Assembly (NCBI GenBank): GCA_023442465.1
Contig: JAEZZQ010000016.1
Location: 533,576 to 597,575, forward strand
Source: Bacillota bacterium
GTDB taxonomy: Bacteria > Bacillota > Clostridia > Lachnospirales > Lachnospiraceae
Direction of reading: 5' to 3'
DNA: 64,000 nucleotides
Shown here: positions 43,722-51,708 of the stretch, piece by piece
Numbering within the stretch: position 1 is the first letter of the stretch
Layout: every line of letters begins with the position of its first letter
The notes under the pieces: generated by a model
Databases searched by the model: none
What the model was told of the DNA's origin: nothing
Seen by the model: only the letters and a program-made list of their open reading frames with translations
Made by a program: the position numbers and the translations under genes

Positions 43722-45495
43722 GTCGGACCATCTCCTCTTTACTAAGTGCCGGAAGTACTATCTTTACTGCAGTACCTTGTCCCCATACACTTCTTATCTG
43801 AAGCCCATAAGACTCTCCAAACAACAAGCGCAGCCTCTGATGCACATTCTGTATTCCTATACTTTCAAACTCATCCTGTTTTTTAGCAGTATTGAGCTTT
43901 ATCTGTACATTATCCAGATACTCTTTCGTCATTCCGCATCCATTATCATAAACGGTAATTTCCAGATTGTCCTGTTTTTTTCTCACTAATATACCTGCAA
44001 GTCCCGGTCGCTCATGACAGGCAAAAGCGTACTTAATAATATTTTCTACAATAGGCTGGAGAATCAGTTTGGGGACCGCATAATCCAAAAATACTTCCTC
44101 TGCCGAAATACAGATTTCCATGTTTTCTTCATATCTGTATGACTGCAGTTTTAAATATGTTCTTACGTATTCCAGTTCTTCTTCCAGAATAACGAACTTC
44201 TCATCTGTATGAGAACTCCAGCGAAACAGATTTCCCAGGAGCGCAATCATTTCAGGAGTTATTTTATCTCCCTCCTCCAGCGCTTTTGCCTTTATGCTCT
44301 CCAGTGTATTATATAGAAAATGCGGATTGATCTGTTCCTGAAGCGCATTCAGTTCAGCCACCTTTAATTGGAGTTCTGTTTCATATACACGTGTAATATA
44401 ATTATCGAGCCTTTCACACATCTGATTGAAGGAAGCTCCGATTGCTCCGATCTCATCTTTACTGTCTACCGGTATTCTAAGCTTAAATTCTGCCTTTTCA
44501 ATCCGATTCATAGAATTCAGAAGTATTTTTATTCTATTGCTGTAGGTCTTATATATCAGATAACTGATTATCATGGTGAAGCTGATTGCCAAAAACAGGA
44601 CCAACATGACCTTTTGATTCAGTTTTCTGCTTTCACGATACAGCACTGCATTTGATAACCTGTATCGCGCCGTAAGCTCTATATTAGGAATGGTTTTTTC
44701 AAAGGAATAATCATTCTTATAATCAGTTTCTGTCAGTTCTGTCTGCCGGCCTATATTTTCACGATTCGAATGGTACAATATCTGCCCGTGTCTGTTGAAC
44801 AGCGAAATGTCTCCCTGCATATGCTCATTATCTTTAACCATCTTTTGTTCAATGGCATCGACCGGAATATTGACAATCCATAAACCTACAAGTTCTTTAT
44901 GGGGAAACAGACTGGCATCATATATTTTCCCCATAAATGAAACAACACTTTTTCTTTCACGCAGACAATATATCGAAGGATTCTCATAATATGCCTCAAT
45001 ATAACTATCTGATTGCATGAAGTTCTTTACATTTTCATTATCCAGAAACAGGATATTCGCTTTTACATTCGCATACGGTTTTCTTGTATTCGAATAGCTT
45101 ATGCCCCTTGTTGGCACTAATATCACGTCACTGACATCTGTATCCGCCGCAAAAATTGCATCAGCAAATACATTAAAATCGCCAATCACCTTATAATCAT
45201 AAATGCTGTCAGGATTGTCCTTTATTTTGCTTATATGCTCCGATATATTACCATTATGTATATAATTAGAGAGATCATAGATGCTTTGATACTTTTCCCG
45301 CATATAATCCGTCACTCTTTCAACATTGATATTACCAAGTACCAGTTCTTTTTCTTTGATTGTATCGTTAAACTGTCTCGTGGCAAAAAGAGTAAAAAAA
45401 ACCACTACAACAATTAAAACTGTCTCAAACAGGATTACAATTTTCAAGAAAATACTCAGGTTTCTGATTGTATCAATCACTTTATTCTTCGACAT
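43699..45495 (-). CDS. Sensor histidine kinase, YesM-like (GH36 module)
   Basis: A 598-residue sensor kinase. A first membrane helix (about residues 17-40), a Cache-like extracellular domain, a second helix (MLVLFLAISFTMIISYLIY) and a HAMP domain (RIEKAEFKLRIPVDSKDEIG) lead to the YesM-type kinase core with the acceptor His in EQINPHFLYNTLESIKAK, ILQPIVENIIKYAF and VYDNGCGMTKEYL. The ATG at 45493-45495 follows GAGGAAAGC. A longer frame to 45537 lacks a ribosome binding site. It is on the same strand and 80 bp after the GH36 gene, so sensing of an alpha-galactoside is inferred. Confidence 0.92.
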   Translation of the reverse strand: MSKNKVIDTIRNLSIFLKIVILFETVLIVVVVFFTLFATRQFNDTIKEKELVLGNINVERVTDYMREKYQSIYDLSNYIHNGNISEHISKIKDNPDSIYDYKVIGDFNVFADAIFAADTDVSDVILVPTRGISYSNTRKPYANVKANILFLDNENVKNFMQSDSYIEAYYENPSIYCLRERKSVVSFMGKIYDASLFPHKELVGLWIVNIPVDAIEQKMVKDNEHMQGDISLFNRHGQILYHSNRENIGRQTELTETDYKNDYSFEKTIPNIELTARYRLSNAVLYRESRKLNQKVMLVLFLAISFTMIISYLIYKTYSNRIKILLNSMNRIEKAEFKLRIPVDSKDEIGAIGASFNQMCERLDNYITRVYETELQLKVAELNALQEQINPHFLYNTLESIKAKALEEGDKITPEMIALLGNLFRWSSHTDEKFVILEEELEYVRTYLKLQSYRYEENMEICISAEEVFLDYAVPKLILQPIVENIIKYAFACHERPGLAGILVRKKQDNLEITVYDNGCGMTKEYLDNVQIKLNTAKKQDEFESIGIQNVHQRLRLLFGESYGLQIRSVWGQGTAVKIVLPALSKEEMVRHVQVVNN

Positions 45496-45574
45496 GCTTT
45501 CCTCTCTATGAATACATATGTTCATCCTGCAACGCAATTATATTATAGATAATATTTACATTATACAGTAGCAG

Positions 45575-47674
45575 CTACTGCTTTTTCAAATAAATTGCTG
45601 CTGCCTCAAAGGAGCCATCCGCCGTTATGTGAAGTACCTTCTCACTTACACTTATCATATGGTTTCCAATCTCGTATACATTCCAAATCACATATTCGTT
45701 TATAAGAGGAATGTGTATTTCCTGTCTCTCCTGATTCTCAAAAATATGTATCAGAAGCAATGCATCTTCTTTGTCCTTTCCGTATCGAACTGTTCCCTGC
45801 CATCCTTTCAGCTGACGATAGCTGTTTTGAGACGTGCCAAAAAAATATGTAACCCCTTCCTGAATAATGTGTGATATTGAGCGATAAAAGGCGATTCCTT
45901 CGTCTACCACCTTCCACTGACTGCTATCCAGATCAAAAATATCACCCGATAAACACATAACACCGTACATCGCACCCGTCATTGAATATACTATTCTGCT
46001 CAATGAATCTGTTTTTCTCAGAACCGCCCATATCTGACTTTGTTCCGGTAGAATAACACGATGAAGGTTCGCCGCAATAACAGGTATTTCCTTTTCTTCA
46101 TGTGCATCTGAAAAAGAGGCCAAATCTGCTATCCCCAAAAAAGAGGGTTCCAATCTATGACCGCCTGAAGAACAGATTTCTACTACGATTCCATCTGTCT
46201 CCTGCCTTATTTTTCTATAGAACGCTTCTGCTGCAAGCATGTTCTGGCGCAAACCCTCACCCATGCTTTCTGCGCCGTCGCAGCCAACTCCTATCGTTTC
46301 ATTATAATCCGCCTTTATATAATCAAATCTATATGTGTTTAGCATTTTAATGATTTTGTCTGTCAGGTAGTCTTGAACCGCCGGATTTCTCATATCCCAA
46401 AAGCGACGTGCCCCTGCTGTAATCACGTTATCATGACGTTTTAACAAAAATTCATTTTCCTTACCTACATATGCTTCCACTCCAACTACTTCCGGCTCAA
46501 ACCAGATTCCCGGTTTCAATCCCGCATTTCGTATTTTGTCAGCAACAACACCTATTCCATTGGGAAATAATTGGCTGGATATCGACCAATCACCCATATT
46601 GCTTTCCCAGCCTCTTTCCGCATCCGCATACCATCCGGCATCAATAATAAAATAATCAATATCCTTGCCATGAAGTACATTTAATATTTTGTCAATATTT
46701 TCTTCACTCGGAGTACCCCAGGTCGTACAGAATTCATTAAATAGAACAGGTAATTTATGAAATACCCTGTGTTGATCCAGATTTCTCTTCTGTATCCGCA
46801 CCAATCTCTGACAAGCATCATCCAGCTTTCCATGATGTACCGTTAAGTAAGCCGTCGGTGTCTCAAGTTCCTCTCCGCTTCCCAATTCCTTGCACCAGTG
46901 TCCAAAATCATAGTCAGCAATTCCTCCTGAAATACATAAGCTTTCATCTCTTCGATATACCTCCAGCTGCCAGGAAGATGGAATTGCCAGCTGCACTGCC
47001 CATACAACCTTTCTTCTTGTGTCTTCCACTGCCGCAAAAGGAAAATATTTTCTAACGGGCATCGAGCCGGCTTGTCCAAATTTCTCGCTGTATGCTCCCC
47101 ATCCTGACCACGATGGCTCTAGCTGCAGTTCTTCAATTGTGCGGGTTTCCATTCTTCCTTCATTACTCCACTTGCTTCTGATCCGGTGAAGCAGTAAGCT
47201 GTTCGTTGCTTCCCCCTCTTCAAACGGTGTAATTCCGCTTAACGAAAAACTGGATAGCATTTCAATAGAAATCTTGCTGCTTCCATAATTTCTGATAACT
47301 GTTTTGATTTCTGCCGCTTCATAATGCTTATCAAAAAGCAGAATATGCTCCGCCTCCAGCTGCTTATCACTTCTTAGAAAAGTATGTATCGCACACGAGC
47401 TATCATCCTCCTCTTTATTCTGGGAATGAAATATGAATTTGCCGGTAGTCTCACTATTACGCATAGTATGTCCGCTAGCAAATCCAAACGGAAAGTCATC
47501 TCCTTCTATTTTTATCTGTACCATAGAATCAACATTTCCGTTTGATTCTTGTAACTGCTCTCTCATTTTTGAAGGAATTAAAACCAATTCTACTCCTTTA
47601 TTATTCGAAATATAATAAAGAGCGGTCATATCACCCAAACACATTTCTGACAATATCTGTTTTATCATTACCAC
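45575..47674 (-). CDS. Alpha-galactosidase, glycoside hydrolase family 36
   Basis: A 699-residue GH36 enzyme. An N-terminal beta-supersandwich (residues about 1-310) leads into a TIM barrel with FIIDAGWYADAERGWESNMGD, KPGIWFEPEVVG, the nucleophile Asp in FDYIKADYNETIGVGCDG and the acid/base Asp in LASFSDAHEE. The usual Trp of the KWD motif is Ala here, and the acid/base motif ends in Glu instead of Asp, so the binding pocket differs from classical melibiases. No signal peptide is present, so it acts on imported substrate. The GTG start has AAAGG 7 nt upstream. An ATG two codons later is also possible. Confidence 0.9.
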   Translation of the reverse strand: MVMIKQILSEMCLGDMTALYYISNNKGVELVLIPSKMREQLQESNGNVDSMVQIKIEGDDFPFGFASGHTMRNSETTGKFIFHSQNKEEDDSSCAIHTFLRSDKQLEAEHILLFDKHYEAAEIKTVIRNYGSSKISIEMLSSFSLSGITPFEEGEATNSLLLHRIRSKWSNEGRMETRTIEELQLEPSWSGWGAYSEKFGQAGSMPVRKYFPFAAVEDTRRKVVWAVQLAIPSSWQLEVYRRDESLCISGGIADYDFGHWCKELGSGEELETPTAYLTVHHGKLDDACQRLVRIQKRNLDQHRVFHKLPVLFNEFCTTWGTPSEENIDKILNVLHGKDIDYFIIDAGWYADAERGWESNMGDWSISSQLFPNGIGVVADKIRNAGLKPGIWFEPEVVGVEAYVGKENEFLLKRHDNVITAGARRFWDMRNPAVQDYLTDKIIKMLNTYRFDYIKADYNETIGVGCDGAESMGEGLRQNMLAAEAFYRKIRQETDGIVVEICSSGGHRLEPSFLGIADLASFSDAHEEKEIPVIAANLHRVILPEQSQIWAVLRKTDSLSRIVYSMTGAMYGVMCLSGDIFDLDSSQWKVVDEGIAFYRSISHIIQEGVTYFFGTSQNSYRQLKGWQGTVRYGKDKEDALLLIHIFENQERQEIHIPLINEYVIWNVYEIGNHMISVSEKVLHITADGSFEAAAIYLKKQ

Positions 47675-47698
47675 AATCCCGCCTTTCTGTAATTATAA

Positions 47699-48538
47699 TT
47701 ATCCTTTTACGGCACCGCTGGTCAGACCTGAAATAAACTGTTTTTGCGCAAACAAATACAGAATAATAACCGGAAGGGTTGCGAACATTACGTATGTAAA
47801 TACCTCACCCCAGTTTGACGCATGCGGACCGATCGCTGTATAAATACCTACCGTAATCGTCTTCACCTGACCAATTAAGAGCGGCGTCAGGAAGTCATTC
47901 CACATAGACAGACCAATAAAAATAGCAACCGTCGTACTGCATGGTTTCACAAGCGGCATTATAATTCTAAAAAAAATAACGGACTGGCCCGCTCCATCAA
48001 CAATTGCCGCCTCCTCAAGCTCCCTTGGTATTCCGCCTATAAAGCCATAATATAAAAAAACAGAAAATGAAATACTCCCGGATATAAATACAATAATTAA
48101 AGTTAACAGGTTGCCTGGAATTCCAAACTTATTGAACATCATTACGAGGGGCACATAAACGATAGCATACGGAACCATTAATCCAAACAGAAAGTATATA
48201 TATAAGAAATTTCCCGCTTTATTCTTTGCATGAACCAGATAATAAGCTGCCATAGATGAAATAAGCATACATATGGATGCGCCAAATAGCGTGATACATA
48301 TCGAATTGAAATACATCTGATACAAATCTACATTCGGATTATTAAATACACTTATGATATTTTCCAATATAGGAGGGTTGGGTAAGGCTATCGGATGCGC
48401 CGATATCTCCGGTGTGGGCTTGAATACATTAACAGCAGCCAGGTACAGCGGTACCGCAAATACAACTGCAAGCATTATCAATATGATATTAAGAATAATA
48501 TTCTGAATCTTTGTTATCTTCCCTTGAATTTTATCCAT
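47699..48538 (-). CDS. Carbohydrate ABC transporter permease (CUT1, MalG-like), GH36 module
   Basis: A 279-residue six-helix permease of the MalG type. It has the EAA loop IPRELEEAAIVDGAGQSVIFF and the end FISGLTSGAVKG, closely similar in plan to the permease at 36214-37041. It is contiguous with the MalF-like gene upstream (0 bp) and lies 24 bp before the alpha-galactosidase. Like its counterpart it has no operon-encoded ATPase. Confidence 0.93.
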   Translation of the reverse strand: MDKIQGKITKIQNIILNIILIMLAVVFAVPLYLAAVNVFKPTPEISAHPIALPNPPILENIISVFNNPNVDLYQMYFNSICITLFGASICMLISSMAAYYLVHAKNKAGNFLYIYFLFGLMVPYAIVYVPLVMMFNKFGIPGNLLTLIIVFISGSISFSVFLYYGFIGGIPRELEEAAIVDGAGQSVIFFRIIMPLVKPCSTTVAIFIGLSMWNDFLTPLLIGQVKTITVGIYTAIGPHASNWGEVFTYVMFATLPVIILYLFAQKQFISGLTSGAVKG

Positions 48539-49399
48539 TTAATTATCCTCCGTTTTATTTGCCCGTTTTACTTGCAGTACAGAAATTGCCGCAATTAGGA
48601 TAAACAGGAATACTGCAATGGAAGACGAATATCCTAATCTGTTATTTGCAAAGGCCTGCGTCACAATATTATATGTAATTGTCTCCGTGGAATATCCGGG
48701 GCCGCCATTCGTTACAACCTTAACAATATCATACTGCTTCATCTCAGTCATAATACTCATAATCACTGAAATCGTAATTCCGGGAGCAATCATTGGCAAT
48801 GTAACAAATCGGAATTTCTGCCATCTGCTTCCTCCGTCAATTGTACAAGCTTCATAGAGCTCCTCCGGCACGGTCTGAAGCGATGTGAGATAAAGAACCA
48901 TATGGAAACCCAGCATTCTCCATATTTCAATTATGCAAATACTTCTGATAGCCGCACTTGTATTTCCAATGTAATCAGCCGCCAGATGTCCGAGTCCGAT
49001 TGCTTCCAGCATATTGTTGAAAACACCGGTATAAGATAGTATGGATAACCAAATAAATGAAATAGCTACCGTACTGATTACATAAGGAAGGAAGAATACA
49101 CTTCTCAACGCATTCGTAGCCTTTTTGGCACGATTTAACAGGCATGCCAGAAACAGACCAATTACATTCACCGCAAGACAAACGGTAATGGTAATCTTTA
49201 ATGTTACACCCAGTGCATTATGTAAACGTATATCACTGACCATATCGATGTAATTTTTGAATCCTATTATTTTAAACTCCGGCGATATTCCATTCCAGTT
49301 CGTAAAGCTTAATCCAAATGCCAAAATAATTGGAATGATCATCAGAAGGGTATAAATCACAAATGCCGGCAGAACAAATAATTCTGATTTCTTTTTCAT
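48539..49399 (-). CDS. Carbohydrate ABC transporter permease (CUT1, MalF-like), GH36 module
   Basis: A 286-residue membrane permease of the MalF/UgpA type. It has FGLSFTNWNGISPEFKIIGF, the EAA loop LYEACTIDGGSRWQKFRFVT and VTNGGPGYSTETITYNIV near the end. It lies 91 bp after the binding-protein gene, beyond a long hairpin at 49418-49474. With the MalG-like partner it would form the pore importing the alpha-galactoside captured by the lipoprotein. Confidence 0.93.
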   Translation of the reverse strand: MKKKSELFVLPAFVIYTLLMIIPIILAFGLSFTNWNGISPEFKIIGFKNYIDMVSDIRLHNALGVTLKITITVCLAVNVIGLFLACLLNRAKKATNALRSVFFLPYVISTVAISFIWLSILSYTGVFNNMLEAIGLGHLAADYIGNTSAAIRSICIIEIWRMLGFHMVLYLTSLQTVPEELYEACTIDGGSRWQKFRFVTLPMIAPGITISVIMSIMTEMKQYDIVKVVTNGGPGYSTETITYNIVTQAFANNRLGYSSSIAVFLFILIAAISVLQVKRANKTEDN

Positions 49400-49417
49400 A
49401 TATCACACTCCGCCTGA

Positions 49418-49474
49418 ATAACAAAAGAGTTGGGACGGAGTTCACCCCTGAACCGCCCAACCCTTTTTGTTATT
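49418..49474 (-). terminator. Intercistronic attenuator after the GH36-module binding protein
   Basis: The arms 49418-49443 and 49450-49474 (AATAACAAAAGAGTTGGG... and ...CCCAACCCTTTTTGTTATT) form a stem of over 20 pairs with a few mismatches, located 17 bp past the binding-protein stop. The A/T-rich base supplies a T-run on the minus strand, so it can act as a partial terminator. Confidence 0.75.
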
Positions 49475-49490
49475 ATCTTATTATCTTTAA

Positions 49491-50834
49491 TTAGTTTGCT
49501 GCATCGAGCAATTTCTGCATTTCTGCATCCCATGTTTTAAGTTCAGCTGCAACATCTGCTCCGGTAAATACATTCTGTAAAGATTTACAAGTAAAATCTT
49601 CAAATCCTGTAGGCATTGCAGTATCACCAACCGTCTTCATGATTTCAGGTACAAGTTCGTACTCTTTATAATTTTCTACGAATTTTGTCTGAATTGGCCC
49701 CATTTCATATTCTACAGGCTCTTTTGTTACCGAATATGTTCCGTCGGCTTTTAAATAATATTCATAAATCTCTTTGTTTCCGCCAAGAACATACTCGCAG
49801 AATTTAAATGCTTCTTCTTTGTTTTCACATGTTTCGGACACGCCCCAGTACTGCGGCATCGTACAATATGATTTTGCTCCGCTCGGCGCAGGAACTACAA
49901 ACACACCGATATCATCGGCAGTTAATCCCTTTGCATCATATCCCGGTGCCGACCATGCGCCATCCATGAACATTGCGGCGCTTCCGCTTAAGAATTCTTC
50001 ACCAGCCTGAGTATAAGAGAAGGACATGCTTCCTTTATGATAGTATCCGGCATCAATTAATGATTTCCATGCATTCAGTGAATCAACAATTTCAGGAGCC
50101 GTCCAGGAAATTTCTCCGCTAAGAACTTTGGCGTTGAAGTCAGGATATGCCTTCATGATATCTGCGTTAGCAACACCCGTCCACCAGCCGAAGCTTGTGG
50201 CCCAGATATCAGAAGCACCGCATCCCATAAGCGGAGTCTTTCCTGCATCCTGTAATTTCCGGCAAACTTCCACGAACTCTTCCCATGTTTCTGGTTCTTC
50301 CGTAATTCCGGCTTCTGCGAACTGATCTTTTTGATAGTAGCACTGATTTCTCAACGCCTTATAAGCAGGAATCAGCGTGTGTTTCCCGTTGTATGTAGCA
50401 ATTGCTGCATCTTCATACTTAGATAACATTTCTTCCGGCACTTCAGCGTAAATTCCCTCTGTTTTGGCCAGGTCAACGGGGTCTATGTTGATATCCGGCA
50501 TATTGCCTGCCGCTAACATCGTCTTTAAAAACTGTGGCCTTGAATCACCTGTCATTAACACTTTTTCAATTTTTACGCCTGGATTATCCACCTCGTAAGC
50601 GTCAATGATATGCTGCCATACTTCAGCTGTATAATTATCCGTTTCAAATACAGCCCACGTAAGTGTAACCTCGCCGGCACTTTCTGCTTCAACTTTTACA
50701 GGTTCGGCAGATTCTGCTTCAACACTTTTATTCGCTGTCGCATCAGCCGGTTCGGCTTCTTTGCTTCCGCATCCGGTTAACATTGTTGCGATCATTGCCG
50801 CTGACAAGAATAAACTAATTAATTTCTTCTTCAT
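49491..50834 (-). CDS. Extracellular sugar-binding lipoprotein (CUT1), GH36 module
   Basis: A 447-residue lipoprotein. The signal peptide ends MLTGCG with Cys 22. A Glu/Ala-rich linker precedes a type 1 solute-binding fold (VTLTWAVFETDNYTAEVWQH, MPDINIDPVDLAKTEG, AAMFMDGAWSAPGYDAKG, YWGVSETCENKEEAFKFCEY). Trp and Asp in the AMFMDGAW segment are typical sugar-stacking residues. It heads the operon binding protein, MalF, MalG, GH36, YesM, YesN, all on the minus strand, under a promoter at 50864-50893. Confidence 0.92.
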   Translation of the reverse strand: MKKKLISLFLSAAMIATMLTGCGSKEAEPADATANKSVEAESAEPVKVEAESAGEVTLTWAVFETDNYTAEVWQHIIDAYEVDNPGVKIEKVLMTGDSRPQFLKTMLAAGNMPDINIDPVDLAKTEGIYAEVPEEMLSKYEDAAIATYNGKHTLIPAYKALRNQCYYQKDQFAEAGITEEPETWEEFVEVCRKLQDAGKTPLMGCGASDIWATSFGWWTGVANADIMKAYPDFNAKVLSGEISWTAPEIVDSLNAWKSLIDAGYYHKGSMSFSYTQAGEEFLSGSAAMFMDGAWSAPGYDAKGLTADDIGVFVVPAPSGAKSYCTMPQYWGVSETCENKEEAFKFCEYVLGGNKEIYEYYLKADGTYSVTKEPVEYEMGPIQTKFVENYKEYELVPEIMKTVGDTAMPTGFEDFTCKSLQNVFTGADVAAELKTWDAEMQKLLDAAN

Positions 50835-50863
50835 ACAATTATCCTCCTTTATAAGATGTTTTT

Positions 50864-50893
50864 ATTATAACGTTCCAATAACATTCATCTCAA
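50864..50893 (-). promoter_or_regulatory. Promoter of the GH36 operon
   Basis: On the minus strand TTGAGA (50893-50888) and TATAAT (50869-50864) are 18 bp apart, 30 bp upstream of the binding-protein ATG. Confidence 0.65.
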
Positions 50894-51417
50894 TCGTAAA
50901 AATTATACATACATCTAAAAAAACGTACAAAAACAACTTCTTAAAATAATTATTCAGTTCTCACATAATGAACTACAAAGCGGTTATCCTCTGTCGGACA
51001 GCTTGATAGTATCAATATTTTATATGCTTTTACAGGGTAAACGTCTATTACTAGAACATAATATCAAGAATAATCATACTAAATTTATAATTTTTCAATT
51101 TTTTAATCTGTTATCCTCTTGGTTGCCTTAATAACATAGAATTTTTCTTTCGTACATTATACTAACATTCTACGGGCTTCTTTGACATCATAGATAACTA
51201 ATCTTTTCCTTAATTATTCACCTCTTTTTTATATTAGATTAAGAACTTCATACTATTTACAATTTGTCCCTGTTTTTTTAATATATTTAGTTAAAATTTG
51301 AATAATAATATTTATTTTGATTCTCTGTATTATATTTACTAAAATGTTTACTTCTCTGTATAGGCCAATACGAACTATACCATAGCCCACCTCACATGCA
51401 CAGTAATCCCTTTATGC
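50894..51417. other. AT-rich intergenic boundary between cargo and conjugation module
   Basis: About 520 bp without a supported gene. It separates the GH36 operon from the HTH gene of the conjugation module. I see no terminal inverted repeat, direct repeat or transposase remnant that would explain how the cargo was inserted. Several T-runs could end transcription coming from the conjugation genes. Confidence 0.5.
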
Positions 51418-51708
51418 CTACCTTAAAATTTCAAAAAGCAAGCTACTCCTACCACCATTTTCCCGCCATCTTTGTTTTTTCCGGATATACCCCTGTCTTT
51501 CTAAATCACTGATGGCTCTTTTGACTGTGCTGCTTGAAAGATTCAATTCCCTTGCAATGGTACCTATTGCCGGGTAACAAGAATTTTCTTTATCTGCACG
51601 ATCTTTTAAATACAGATAAACTGCAACTGCTCTGTGAGGTAATCCGGAATTATATATTTCTCTACGGTTAATGCTTCTCATCCTCCTTATGAAATACTTT
51701 TTCTGCAA
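51418..51708 (-). CDS. Helix-turn-helix protein of the conjugation module
   Basis: A 96-residue basic protein with one winged-helix domain: AVAVYLYLKDRADKENSCYP, then AIGTIARELNLSSSTVKRAISDLERQGYIRKK, a clear HTH_36-type replication-initiator or regulator fold. It directly follows the coupling-protein gene (TAA then TTG). The start is uncertain. The TTG at 51706-51708 has no strong ribosome binding site, and an ATG nine codons later touches AGGAGG. Such genes are common after the CD1115-type VirD4 gene in clostridial elements. DNA binding is certain by motif, the target unknown. Confidence 0.75.
   Translation of the reverse strand: MQKKYFIRRMRSINRREIYNSGLPHRAVAVYLYLKDRADKENSCYPAIGTIARELNLSSSTVKRAISDLERQGYIRKKQRWRENGGRSSLLFEILR

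Noticed and set aside
50894..51417. Possible insertion sequence or att repeat at the cargo-conjugation boundary
   Set aside because: No transposase remnant, terminal inverted repeat or direct repeat shared with 10040-10777 could be found by eye.
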